A DNA stretch of 58,128 bases. Source: Bacteroidota bacterium (GTDB taxonomy: Bacteria > Bacteroidota > Bacteroidia > Bacteroidales > B18-G4). Position numbers and translations under genes: made by a program. The stretch spans positions 1 through 58,128 of the forward strand of contig JABMQZ010000137.1 in assembly GCA_013202965.1 (NCBI GenBank), in the 5' to 3' direction. Shown piece by piece: positions 48,261-58,128 of this stretch (positions within the stretch are counted from its first letter, which is position 1; each line of letters opens with the position of its first letter). The notes under the pieces were generated by a model. That model saw nothing but the letters and a program-made list of their open reading frames with translations. It did not search any database and was not told the origin of the DNA.

Positions 48261-50720
48261 TTAACGGATTTTAGCATCAATTTGCTTTTCAAATGCGGCA
48301 ATCAACTTTTTCATTGCTTTCTCAATGATTTTGTCGGTGAGGGTCTTCTCCTCATCCCGGAAGATAAAACTTACGGCATATGATTTCTCATCTTTCCCGA
48401 TTTTTTCACCTTCATAAACATCGAACAAGCCAATAGATCTGAGCAGGCTGGTTTCGGTTTTTATGGCAATATCCCTGATCTGTGCAAAACTGATATCTTT
48501 ATTAATAAGCAAGGCCAGATCACGCCTGACTTCAGGATATTTTGGCACAGGAAGGGATGTAATGGTATTTTTACGTAAAATACTTAGCATCATATCCCAG
48601 GAGAAGTCAGCATAGAACACTTCATGCTTGATCTCGAATCCATCTGTAAACGCAGCGTCAAGACTGCCAAAGGATACCAGTGGCTTTCCGTCCAGAAGAT
48701 AGCTCATTCCCTCGGCGAAAATCCCTTTGGTGGCCTCCCCGGTATCCATGCCGGCTGCAGGCATTCCAAGCCTGAGAATGATATTCTCCACAACGGATTT
48801 TAACTGGAAGAAGTCAGAAGGCTGGTTTGCAGTATTCCAGCTTTCCCTGTCCTTCCTGCCGCAGATGAACAGGGCCAGCCGTTTTTCTTCATGATATCCT
48901 GCCAGTAAAGCTGCTGCTTCTTTTGCAGGATTGATGGAATAGATATTTCCAAACTCAAAGAAACGAATATCGGTGATCCTGCGGTTCTGGTTGAAGGCAA
49001 TGTTTTCGAGCCCTCCGAAAAGAAGACTTTGTCTTAAAGCGTTCAGGTCATTGCTAAGCGGGTTTTCCAGAAGAACCGAATGGCTTGCTTCAAAGGCGGA
49101 AAACTTTTCAACATATGCTGATTTCATGAGAGAATTGTTCATGATCTCTGAGAAGCCCATACCGCAAAGCAGCTCAGCAAGGCTGTTTTGCAGTTTATCC
49201 GGATCAGGCCTGGGGTGATGGGCAAGAGATGAACGTATTCCATGAGGGAAAGCAACATTGTTATAACCGTATATCCTGAGGATCTCCTCGATGATATCCA
49301 CTTCGCGACGAACATCATAACGGTAGCTTGGTACCCTGACACTAAAAGCATCACCTTCTTTTTTAATGATCTCAATATCGAGGTCGGCAAAGATATTGTC
49401 GATCAGTTCTTTCCTGATCTCCTGTCCGATGAGGCGATTGATATTGCTGTATTTTACATCTACGTTCCAGCCTTCAACAGGGTGCGGGTAGATGTCTTCA
49501 AAGGCTGATGAAATAGTACCACCTGCCAGTTCTGTAATCAGTAGAGCAGCCCGTTTCATAGCGTAAAGGCATATGTTAATGTCTGAACCACGTTCAAACC
49601 TGAAAGATGCATCGGTGGAGAGGCCATGCAATTTTGCAGTCTTCCTGATGGTAACAGGATCGAAATGTGCACTTTCGAGGAAAAGATTAACAGTTTTGTC
49701 AGTAACGCCTGACTTTTCACCACCAAATACTCCGGCAATACACATACCATCTTCGGCATTACAGATCATCAGGTCGTTGGTGCTGAGTTTTCTTTCAACC
49801 CCATCCAGGGTGAAAAATTTTTCACCTTTATGTGCCTTTCTAACAAGCACTTTACCACCCTTGATGGCTGCAGTATCATAAGCATGCAAAGGTTGTCCTG
49901 TTTCCATCAGCACAAAATTGGTAATATCCACAATGTTATTAATGGGACGTATGCCGATGGCATTGAGCAAATCCTGCATCCATGCAGGTGATTCCTTTAC
50001 TTCGATTCCTGAAATGCTCAGGCCGCTGAACCTTGGACAGGCCTGCAGGTCTTCAATGATGACAGGAAATTCAGCTGCCGGGCTACCAGCTTTAAAGGCA
50101 TCTACGGAAGGGATTTGAAGCTTCTTGCTGCCTTTTCCTTCATGGCAATTAATAACGGCCATAATATCACGTGCAGTGCCGATATGGGAAGTAGCATCAG
50201 TACGGTTGGGAGTAAGTCCGATTTCGAAAACGTAATCTTCCGTGATATTAAAATAGGATTTTGCAGCTGTGCCGGGAACTGCATCTTCTTTCATGACCAT
50301 GATCCCTTCATGTGATGTGCCCAGGCCGATCTCATCTTCTGCGCAAATCATTCCTTCGGATACTTCACCGCGGATATTTGCCATTTTAATCTCAAATGAA
50401 TCTTCAGCTGAATAGAGAAAAGCACCTACGGTAGCAACGATAACTTTCTGTCCGGATGCAACATTGGGTGCCCCGCACACAATGGGAAGCAGCCGGTCTC
50501 CGCCAACATTGACGGTTGTAATGCTTAATTTGTCGGCATTGGGATGTTTTTCGCATGTGATCACTTCTCCAATTACCAATCCTTCAAGGCCGCCTTTCAC
50601 CGACTGGAATTTCTCCATTCCTTCCACCTCGAGGCCACTGTTGGTCAGCAGTATGCTCAGTTCTTCCGCTCCCATATCGAAATCAAGATACCTCTTCAGC
50701 CAGTTGTAGGATATTTTCAT
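48261..50720 (-). CDS. pheT: Phenylalanyl-tRNA synthetase beta subunit
   Basis: MKISYNWLKRYLDFDMGAEELSILLTNSGLEVEG; tRNA-binding, B3/4, B5 and FDX-ACB regions. Confidence 0.98.
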   Translation of the reverse strand: MKISYNWLKRYLDFDMGAEELSILLTNSGLEVEGMEKFQSVKGGLEGLVIGEVITCEKHPNADKLSITTVNVGGDRLLPIVCGAPNVASGQKVIVATVGAFLYSAEDSFEIKMANIRGEVSEGMICAEDEIGLGTSHEGIMVMKEDAVPGTAAKSYFNITEDYVFEIGLTPNRTDATSHIGTARDIMAVINCHEGKGSKKLQIPSVDAFKAGSPAAEFPVIIEDLQACPRFSGLSISGIEVKESPAWMQDLLNAIGIRPINNIVDITNFVLMETGQPLHAYDTAAIKGGKVLVRKAHKGEKFFTLDGVERKLSTNDLMICNAEDGMCIAGVFGGEKSGVTDKTVNLFLESAHFDPVTIRKTAKLHGLSTDASFRFERGSDINICLYAMKRAALLITELAGGTISSAFEDIYPHPVEGWNVDVKYSNINRLIGQEIRKELIDNIFADLDIEIIKKEGDAFSVRVPSYRYDVRREVDIIEEILRIYGYNNVAFPHGIRSSLAHHPRPDPDKLQNSLAELLCGMGFSEIMNNSLMKSAYVEKFSAFEASHSVLLENPLSNDLNALRQSLLFGGLENIAFNQNRRITDIRFFEFGNIYSINPAKEAAALLAGYHEEKRLALFICGRKDRESWNTANQPSDFFQLKSVVENIILRLGMPAAGMDTGEATKGIFAEGMSYLLDGKPLVSFGSLDAAFTDGFEIKHEVFYADFSWDMMLSILRKNTITSLPVPKYPEVRRDLALLINKDISFAQIRDIAIKTETSLLRSIGLFDVYEGEKIGKDEKSYAVSFIFRDEEKTLTDKIIEKAMKKLIAAFEKQIDAKIR

Positions 50721-50838
50721 TTGTATAAAAGTTTTACACGGGATTTCCCGATGATTCTGTTATTCTGAATATGATCTTCCCGCAAAAAGAAATTTACATT
50801 TGTTTATAGGGCGGTAAAGGTAGTGAATTTCCATTTTT

Positions 50839-52950
50839 CTAACCTATAGAGCCCCAATCGGGCTGATTTTTATTTATCAGTCTCAAAGTCTGATTTAAAT
50901 TTTTGTTTTCTGGCAGCTCTAGTCCGGGATCGTCTTTCAGGATATCTGTGGCCAGGTCCCTTGCATATTTGAGGATCTTTTCATCCCTGAGCAGGTTGGC
51001 GATTTTCAAGTCCAGGATACCACTTTGTTGCGTACCTGCCAAATCGCCCGGCCCACGGAGTCTGAGATCAGTTTCTGCGATCATAAATCCATCGGTGGTG
51101 TCAAGCATGGTTTTCAGCCGTACACGTGCTTCTTCACTTAGCTTATTTCCCGACATAAGGATACAATACGACTGATCGCTGGCCCTCCCAACACGTCCCC
51201 GGAGCTGATGCAGTTGCGATAAGCCAAATCTTTCTGCATTTTCAATCACCATTACACTGGCATTGGGGATGTCGACCCCAACCTCAATTACCGTGGTGGC
51301 AACCATAATCTGGGTTTCACCTTTAATGAAACGCTGCATCTCAAATTCCTTGACCTCCTGTTTCAGCTTTCCATGTACCATGCTGATTGCGTATTGGGGT
51401 AAAGGGAAAGCACGGGTGATGCTTTCAAACCCATCCATAAGATCTTTAAGGTCCAGCTTTTCAGATTCGTGGATCAGGGGATACACAATATAGATCTGCC
51501 TCCCCAGTTTGATTTGCTCTTCCATAAAGCCAAACAGGCGCAGACGCCTGGATTCAAAAAAGTGAAATGTTTTTACAGGCTTGCGACCGGGTGGCAATTC
51601 ATCAATAACGGAAAAGTCGAGGTCACCATACAAGGTCATGGCCAGAGTTCTGGGTATAGGCGTGGCTGTCATGACAAGGATATGAGGCGGTATAATATTT
51701 TTATAATACAGCCTGGCACGTTGAGCAACACCAAAGCGATGTTGTTCATCAATGACTACAAGTCCGAGATTTTTAAACTTCACATTTTCTTCGAGAAGGG
51801 CATGGGTGCCAACCAGCAGTTGCAGTTTCCCGCTTTCCAGCTCTTCATGGATATCTTTCCTTTTTGCAGCTTTAGTTGAACCTGTGAGCAAATCCACCCT
51901 GACTCCCATTGGTTCTGTCATCCTGCTAATCGTTGTGAAATGCTGCCTGGCCAGGATTTCGGTAGGTGCCATCATGCAGGCCTGAAAATCATTGTCCAGC
52001 GCAATAAGCATCGACATCAGTGCCACCAGGGTTTTTCCGCTGCCGACATCACCCTGTAGCAGGCGGTTCATTTGCCGTCTTGAGCCAAGGTCTGTCCGGA
52101 TTTCCCGTATTACCTTTTTTTGCGCTTCTGTAAGCTCAAAACTAAGGTGTTGTTTGTAAAACTCATTTACATATGGTCCGACTTTCTCAAAAACATGTCC
52201 CTGCACTTCCGCTATTCTCCCAAGGCGTTGCTTCAACAAGCGCAACTGAATAAAAAACAATTCTTCAAATTTGAGTCTGGCCTGTGCTCTTCTGAGCAGT
52301 TCATTATTTTTTGGGAAATGAATGTTCTGAAATGCTTCCTCACGGCTTATCAATCCGAGTTTGTCAATGATCCATGGAGAAAGTGTTTCAGGGATGTTTT
52401 TACTGGCTTTTAGCAACAAGGCCGTCATCAGCTTGCTGATATTTCTGCTGGAAAGGCCACGGGAACGAAGGTTTTCCGTACAGCTGTAATGTCCCTGAAG
52501 TGTCATGCCCAGGGCCTGAACATCTTTATCCGGAACATCCACCTCAGGATGTGCAATATTGTATTTGTTATTAAATATTGCTGGTTTGCCAAACACAATA
52601 TATTCCACATCAGGTTTAAATTTCCCTTCCAGCCATTTAAAGCCCTTGAACCACACCAGTTCAATGGAACCGCTTTCATCGCTGAAGATGGCGGTGAGTC
52701 GCTTTGCACGGGGCTTTCCCACAACTTTTAGCTTGCTGATGCACCCCTTTAATTGTACATAGCTCAACTCAGGGTTAATATCGGCGACCCTGTGGATCTT
52801 GCTTTTATCGATATAACGGAAGGGAAAATAATGCAGCAGGTCGTTGAATGTAAAGACATTGATTTCGGACTTCAGCAATGCGGCCCTTTTAGGCCCGACG
52901 CCTTTTAAATATTCAATTGGTGTATCAAGAAACCCGCTTGGCATGATCAC
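50839..52950 (-). CDS. recG: ATP-dependent DNA helicase RecG
   Basis: LLQGDVGSGKTLVALMSMLIAL; VIDEQHRFGVAQR; MTATPIPRTLAMTLYGDLDFSVIDELPPGRKP. Confidence 0.98.
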   Translation of the reverse strand: MIMPSGFLDTPIEYLKGVGPKRAALLKSEINVFTFNDLLHYFPFRYIDKSKIHRVADINPELSYVQLKGCISKLKVVGKPRAKRLTAIFSDESGSIELVWFKGFKWLEGKFKPDVEYIVFGKPAIFNNKYNIAHPEVDVPDKDVQALGMTLQGHYSCTENLRSRGLSSRNISKLMTALLLKASKNIPETLSPWIIDKLGLISREEAFQNIHFPKNNELLRRAQARLKFEELFFIQLRLLKQRLGRIAEVQGHVFEKVGPYVNEFYKQHLSFELTEAQKKVIREIRTDLGSRRQMNRLLQGDVGSGKTLVALMSMLIALDNDFQACMMAPTEILARQHFTTISRMTEPMGVRVDLLTGSTKAAKRKDIHEELESGKLQLLVGTHALLEENVKFKNLGLVVIDEQHRFGVAQRARLYYKNIIPPHILVMTATPIPRTLAMTLYGDLDFSVIDELPPGRKPVKTFHFFESRRLRLFGFMEEQIKLGRQIYIVYPLIHESEKLDLKDLMDGFESITRAFPLPQYAISMVHGKLKQEVKEFEMQRFIKGETQIMVATTVIEVGVDIPNASVMVIENAERFGLSQLHQLRGRVGRASDQSYCILMSGNKLSEEARVRLKTMLDTTDGFMIAETDLRLRGPGDLAGTQQSGILDLKIANLLRDEKILKYARDLATDILKDDPGLELPENKNLNQTLRLINKNQPDWGSIG

Positions 52951-52984
52951 ATAAAATTGTAAACAAAGTTAAAGATAAAAAAAA

Positions 52985-53008
52985 AGCTCTCCGGAGTTTC
53001 GGAGAGCT
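52985..53008 (-). terminator. Intrinsic terminator of the gldKLMN operon
   Basis: AGCTCTCCG-GAGTTT-CGGAGAGCT hairpin followed on the minus strand by a long T-tract. Confidence 0.92.
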
Positions 53009-53028
53009 TCTTCTTAATTCTTTTTCAT

Positions 53029-53883
53029 TTAGAATTCCCAGAGGTCATGTTCAAATTCAAATAATTCGTTCTTGATCCTTTCAGATTCATATAAAGCATC
53101 CAGACCGGTTGCATACTCTAAGATCCTTCTGTCAAAGACATTGGATTCTTTATAGATGTAACTGTTAAACATCCTTTTCCAGAAAGCATCGTCATAGGTC
53201 AGACGCATGGCGTCGTTATGGCGGTTATAGATGAGTGCTTCGGAAAAAATAGGACGTGCCTCCGGAAAGTAAATCCAGAACAATGGTTCTGTAACCTCAT
53301 CACCGTCCCTTTCTTTGATCATAACAGGGCAAATGCCAATGATCCTGACCATCATCTGTGAACGCTGCTTATCAAAGTACCAGTCTTCTTTTACCCTGAG
53401 ACGCTTCACCCTTGTCGGGTCAAACTCAGTATAGATCACAGTATCAAATTCTTCATAAGGGGGATATGGCCTAGATAGTACCTGGTGACTGGTATCTACC
53501 TGTCGGGCAATTACTTCCTGATAGGTAAGAGGAACCAGAAACTCATCAGTTGCAGAGATGTCATATGCAGTCATGGAGCCTTCTTTAAGGCCATCCATGA
53601 GGATCTGCATGAAACTTCTCCAGTGGTTATGTGGCTCAATGGGATAATAGAAATATTGATTGATCTTTTCACGAAAATCAATTTCACGCCATAAGCGTTT
53701 TTCCCACATAACATCTGCTTTCCTGAGTGGAGGATATGGAACGGGTTTCATATTGATGAAACCACTTCCATCCTCAAACAATCCGTCTGTAGGAGGGCTG
53801 TCAAGGATCTGAGCGTACGAAGATGTATTGCTTAGTCCTGTCAGCAAGGCCACAACTCCAAGGATGATGATTAGCTTTTTCAT
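53029..53883 (-). CDS. gldN: Gliding motility / T9SS protein GldN (PorN)
   Basis: VMWEKRLWREIDFREKINQYFYYP...; position after gldM. Confidence 0.94.
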   Translation of the reverse strand: MKKLIIILGVVALLTGLSNTSSYAQILDSPPTDGLFEDGSGFINMKPVPYPPLRKADVMWEKRLWREIDFREKINQYFYYPIEPHNHWRSFMQILMDGLKEGSMTAYDISATDEFLVPLTYQEVIARQVDTSHQVLSRPYPPYEEFDTVIYTEFDPTRVKRLRVKEDWYFDKQRSQMMVRIIGICPVMIKERDGDEVTEPLFWIYFPEARPIFSEALIYNRHNDAMRLTYDDAFWKRMFNSYIYKESNVFDRRILEYATGLDALYESERIKNELFEFEHDLWEF

Positions 53884-53903
53884 TGTACTAGTATTACAAG
53901 TTT

Positions 53904-55556
53904 TTATTGAATGGTAAGGTTAATGGTACCCAGGGTACGTTTTGACCCATCGGGCCCTTCTGCCTGTATATTTTCAAAGAAGAACTTCTGTCCTCTTCTT
54001 GAGTTCCTGATAATGTCCTGCATTTCGCTGGTAAATTGATTCCCGCGTCCTCTTTTCGGGAGCCAGTCACCATTGATGATCGTACCCATGATAAAGGAAG
54101 TTACGATGAAGTTCAGGTCGAATTCAAAATCATACATTTTCGGGATGATAGCATTGGCAGCAAGAAGTGTATTCCTGTTGATATTTCCTTCATTCATCCC
54201 TGCAATTTCAGCAACAGGGTCAGGTACCCTTTTAACACGGAATTCAAACGAACCCATGTTCATCATGCTTCCTTCATACTCAGCTGAAGCACTAACTGTT
54301 GCTTTGGTAGCTTCTTTTGGCATTCTGACGATCCAGTCGCCTCTGGCATCAGGATCCGGTGTAATGCTACCGATAGATATCGAAGGCCTGATCTTTTCTT
54401 TTGCGATACCCGGGGCTGATATTGATACCGGGTTGTCAACACCACGATAAAAAACATTCATTTTCTTGGCAGCCACAGTTAATGAGGGTGGGGCTACAAT
54501 ATACTCATGAGAGAAAGGATATTGTACCGGCTCGCCATCAGGATCAAGAATTTCGATAACGCCTGCAAATCTCTGCGGACCTTCTGTGTTGGCAGTCCAC
54601 TCCAGAATAACTATGCCATCCTGTCCGGGAACTTCTCTGGCACTGGAAATATTAAAACTTCCTTCGGTGGCTCCCTGCTGAATAAAAGCTTTCGGATTCT
54701 GTTTTTTGTCATAAGCCGCAACCAGAACCCTGGCTTCGTACTTTTGCCCTTTGATGATATAATTTTTTTGTGGTATGATGGCAGCAGTGACATCACCGAA
54801 TTTGAAGTCGGAAATGGTGATTTCACTAAAAAGTTCTGAGATAACGTCAGATTCGGTAATTTGAATTTCTGCAATGATCTTATTCAGGATCGTAACTTCT
54901 GCAGCCAGGATTGTATGATAAAAATGATGCCTTTCCCAGGTTTCCCTAGCACCATCTGCATTATAATACTCTTCGTTGGTATGCAATCCAATATTTACCC
55001 TCTCCCTGTAAGCTTCAGGGATCAGCTCTTCAATTTTCAGGCGGTACTCGTCAATTTTATCCTTCAAAACGCTAGCCCTGCCCTGGGTAATGAAAAAAGT
55101 AGTAGACCTGTCAAATTTATCCTTACTGTGTACAATCCGAAGGTTCAGCGTATACTTTTTTGTTGTTGACAGAGGGCGCAGTGGATCAGGTTTGTCCTCT
55201 ACAATATAATAGTTTTCAATAACACTGGCAGAATCTTCTCTTTCTGAAAATTTTACAAGATCAAAAGTAAGTTTTTTAACATACCCGATAAGCTCCTCGC
55301 TATATTCTCTTGCGAGCATTGCTTTATCGTAATGTTCTCCCACCTTTTCGGGGTTAAGCCTGTATTGTTCCGAAAACTGACTGTAAGCGGTTTCAATCTT
55401 CTCAGCAAGGATTTCATTGGTGGTAAGCATGCTTTTGTTTACCACAAGAAAAGCATCGAGGATCTGTTTGGAAACGTTCAGTGCCAGCAATGCAGTCAAC
55501 ACAAGGTACATCATCGCAATCATTTTCTGCCGCGGGGTTTCCTTATATCCAGCCAT
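53904..55556 (-). CDS. gldM: Gliding motility / T9SS protein GldM (PorM)
   Basis: KETPRQKMIAMMYLVLTALLALNVSKQILDAFLVVN. Confidence 0.97.
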   Translation of the reverse strand: MAGYKETPRQKMIAMMYLVLTALLALNVSKQILDAFLVVNKSMLTTNEILAEKIETAYSQFSEQYRLNPEKVGEHYDKAMLAREYSEELIGYVKKLTFDLVKFSEREDSASVIENYYIVEDKPDPLRPLSTTKKYTLNLRIVHSKDKFDRSTTFFITQGRASVLKDKIDEYRLKIEELIPEAYRERVNIGLHTNEEYYNADGARETWERHHFYHTILAAEVTILNKIIAEIQITESDVISELFSEITISDFKFGDVTAAIIPQKNYIIKGQKYEARVLVAAYDKKQNPKAFIQQGATEGSFNISSAREVPGQDGIVILEWTANTEGPQRFAGVIEILDPDGEPVQYPFSHEYIVAPPSLTVAAKKMNVFYRGVDNPVSISAPGIAKEKIRPSISIGSITPDPDARGDWIVRMPKEATKATVSASAEYEGSMMNMGSFEFRVKRVPDPVAEIAGMNEGNINRNTLLAANAIIPKMYDFEFDLNFIVTSFIMGTIINGDWLPKRGRGNQFTSEMQDIIRNSRRGQKFFFENIQAEGPDGSKRTLGTINLTIQ

Positions 55557-55619
55557 AATTGTTCAAATTTTAAGTTTTGTTTAGCTCAATAGTTTATTAA
55601 GTAGTGGCATAAGATGATG

Positions 55620-56633
55620 CTATGCATCAGGTTTGGAGCCCATGGCATTCAGCATATTGCCGTATACCTTGTTAAGCGCGGCGACCCTGTCGGTAAGGGT
55701 ATCCAGTTCCTGTTTGTATGCAAGGGTCTTTTCGCTGGAAGCACCGAGGTTTTCCATAAATGACTCAAATGTTTGCTGGATTTTTGCAGCTGATTCAGAC
55801 TGTTGGTTTGTAGCCTGAAGTTGCAATTCATACGCAGCATTAAGTGCTGAAAGATTGGTGGAAATTCTTTTAAGTTCGTCAGTGTAAGCAGCGCTGTCGC
55901 TGGAGGTTAAATCCAGGGCTTTTGCTGATTCCGCCAGAGCATTTGCAGAGAGCGAATATTTTTCAGACAGCTCATTGGCTGAATGTGTTGCCGCTTTTAT
56001 ACCTTCTGTGAAGTCGTTGGTCACTTCCATTTCCCTGACCAGGCTTTCGGCCGCTTTGGTGTATGAATCAGATAAACTGTTGGCACCTTCAGCAGCAGAT
56101 TTGATGCTTTTCAGGTATTGCTCGGAGGAATCGGCATCCTGTTGCAGGGCCTGTGAAGTATTTTTATAAGAATCAGTAAGTTCCGATACAGAAACTGATG
56201 CATTTTTTACGTTACTTACATATTCATTAGTAACGGAGGCAGCATCTGTAATATCAGCAAGCTTCGAAGCATTGTCGCTCATCTTTCTAAGCCCTGTCCC
56301 AAGACTAGCGATGAGTTCCGGGCCAATCTTTGCATCAGCAAGCAGGTCATCCAGTTCTTCTGTAGGCTTCTTAATTGGACCATCTGCACGATACATGCCG
56401 GCAAGTTCAGGATAAACCAGGCTCCAGTCCGGATCGACGTGTGGTGGTTCAAAAGCTGAAAAGAAAAATATGAGTGATTCGGTTCCCAGTCCTACGATAA
56501 GCATAATGTCTGCACCTGCGTAATGGTTGATTTTAAACAGGGCACCCAAGATTACTACCGAAGCTCCCAGCCCGTAAAGTTTTGCCATGAAGTTTCTAAA
56601 GCCTCTGGTCCGAACAATATTAGTTAAACCCAT
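55620..56633 (-). CDS. gldL: Gliding motility / T9SS protein GldL (PorL)
   Basis: KLYGLGASVVILGALFKINHYAGADIMLIVGLGTESLIFFFSAFEPPH. Confidence 0.97.
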   Translation of the reverse strand: MGLTNIVRTRGFRNFMAKLYGLGASVVILGALFKINHYAGADIMLIVGLGTESLIFFFSAFEPPHVDPDWSLVYPELAGMYRADGPIKKPTEELDDLLADAKIGPELIASLGTGLRKMSDNASKLADITDAASVTNEYVSNVKNASVSVSELTDSYKNTSQALQQDADSSEQYLKSIKSAAEGANSLSDSYTKAAESLVREMEVTNDFTEGIKAATHSANELSEKYSLSANALAESAKALDLTSSDSAAYTDELKRISTNLSALNAAYELQLQATNQQSESAAKIQQTFESFMENLGASSEKTLAYKQELDTLTDRVAALNKVYGNMLNAMGSKPDA

Positions 56634-56688
56634 GATAAATAGTTTTTGTTGTTAGTTAATGTTCTCTGATTTAGTTATGTTTATTTGG

Positions 56689-58071
56689 TTAGTTGTATAC
56701 CCTTGAAGCCTTGGCAGGGTTGTCATCCTTGTTTCTGCCGAGGAATGGCTGCATGGTACGGAACCCAATATAGGCTTTCGCAGTATCCTGAAATTCATAT
56801 GCCCTGGTTTGTACCTGCAGATAATATGCAATGTCTTTCCATGATCCGCCTTTTACGACTTTTCTTTTCATGGCAGGAGGGTCATCTTCCTTGGCATTGT
56901 ATGTATAGTTAGGATTCATATCCCATGTAAAATTATATGATACAGGATCGAAAGCACTAACAGTCCATTCTGCAACATTACCTGACATATCATAAAGACC
57001 CCAACGGTTTGGCGGATAATGCCCTACGATCACGGTTCTCAGACCACCGTCATCAATATAATTTCCGCGAATTGGTTTGAAGTTTGCAAGGAAACAGCCC
57101 TTGTCATTACGTACATATGGGCCACCCCATGGATAAGGGCTGTTTTCATATCCACCACGTGCTGCCCATTCCCATTCTGCTTCAGTGGGAAGGCGGAATT
57201 CAGCTACGCTGGTTTCATTTTTCTCTGATCTGAGGTATGAGTTTCTTAATTCAGTTCTCCATACGCAGAATGCCCTGGCCTGCATCCAGTTCACTCCGAC
57301 TACAGGATAATGGTCAAAGGCAGGATGCCAGAAATATTTCTCGGTCATTGGATCATTGAAGGAGTAAGTATAATCATGGATCCAGCAAAGTGTATCAGGA
57401 TAAACGCTGATGATCTCTTTCCGAACGTATACTGAACGGTCTCTCATACCCTGTGGACGATTGGCAAAAGCAGCATTTTCGTAATTACCATCTTCTGTCC
57501 AGTCTTTTTTCGCAGCAGCGTGAAGATCCACCCAATAATATTCATAAAATAGTTTTCTTGTGTCGATTTCCCTTCTTCTGAAATACCTTTCATGCTCTGG
57601 CAGATACATTTCTTCCAGGGCATCTTTTATTGCCTGATCATCAGAATCCCAGGGAACATCTTCTTTCCAATTGACCGCCGGTGGGTCAATGATCTGTCCT
57701 TTTTTTGTCTCGGTTCTGACATATGGCGGATCAGTGATGCCATTATCATAAAGCATCCAGCGTGCGATTGAGTCCTTTACCCAGAAAACGAACTGGCGGT
57801 ATTCATTATTGGTAATTTCAGTTTCGTCCATATAATATGCGGCTACTGAAATGGTTTTTGGCTGGTGCAGGTTGCTGAAGATAAAGTCCTCATCTCCTGT
57901 TCCCATCGTAAAACTTCCCTGCGGAATGAACACCATGCCATAAGGATCCGGCTGATAGAAATGTTTAGATTTTATTCTTACACCAACGAGTTCACCATTG
58001 CCTGAATTACTGCAACTGTCAAGAATAATCAAGGCGATTAGTAGTGCCAGATAGAATGGTAACTTTTTCAT
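56689..58071 (-). CDS. gldK: Gliding motility / T9SS lipoprotein GldK (FGE-sulfatase fold, PorK)
   Basis: Lipoprotein signal IILDSC; MVFIPQGSFTMGTGDED; LPTEAEWEWAARGG; MSGNVAEWT; VVKGGSWKD. Confidence 0.95.
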   Translation of the reverse strand: MKKLPFYLALLIALIILDSCSNSGNGELVGVRIKSKHFYQPDPYGMVFIPQGSFTMGTGDEDFIFSNLHQPKTISVAAYYMDETEITNNEYRQFVFWVKDSIARWMLYDNGITDPPYVRTETKKGQIIDPPAVNWKEDVPWDSDDQAIKDALEEMYLPEHERYFRRREIDTRKLFYEYYWVDLHAAAKKDWTEDGNYENAAFANRPQGMRDRSVYVRKEIISVYPDTLCWIHDYTYSFNDPMTEKYFWHPAFDHYPVVGVNWMQARAFCVWRTELRNSYLRSEKNETSVAEFRLPTEAEWEWAARGGYENSPYPWGGPYVRNDKGCFLANFKPIRGNYIDDGGLRTVIVGHYPPNRWGLYDMSGNVAEWTVSAFDPVSYNFTWDMNPNYTYNAKEDDPPAMKRKVVKGGSWKDIAYYLQVQTRAYEFQDTAKAYIGFRTMQPFLGRNKDDNPAKASRVYN

Positions 58072-58128
58072 ACGGTTTTTATATTGATTAAGTAGCTAAC
58101 GATCTAGTATTACAATTATTATTTAAGA

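Overview
A 58 kb Bacteroidota-type chromosomal segment. It is mostly core genes with short accessory stretches.

Core content, left to right: xth (-); ClC channel (+); MCE/MlaD protein and N-acetylmuramoyl-L-alanine amidase (-); LptD-like OM protein (+); ornithine cyclodeaminase-family protein (-) divergent from RidA (+); S46 dipeptidyl-peptidase; GH18-CUB protein with a T9SS C-terminal domain; methylmalonyl-CoA mutase small and large subunits; adenine deaminase; ArsR regulator; Big_5/Ig-like protein; polysaccharide deacetylase; DUF2723 membrane protein; gpmA; phosphatase. A 30-35 kb accessory island follows. Then come an SDR, a mevalonate-pathway cluster (MVK, MVD, GYDIA-type GHMP kinase, HMG-CoA reductase), groEL/groES, secG, lptE, a sigma-54 activator, a nucleotide-sugar dehydrogenase, pheT, recG, and gldN/M/L/K (T9SS core).

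Three signals stand out. (1) At least 20 short arrays of tandem repeats lie in the first ~41 kb, almost all intergenic. They use different words but share one 7-bp period. None was seen from 41.3 to 58.1 kb. (2) A compact island holds a HigBA-like toxin-antitoxin pair, a tightly coupled two-gene operon (wHTH-HNH-HIT fusion plus a second HNH nuclease with a PUA/SRA-like N-terminus), and a decayed duplicate of an ORF6N/WG-repeat gene pair. (3) A C-rich palindromic element occurs twice, with its core inverted relative to its flank. All calls come from reading the sequence and supplied translations; no database search was run.
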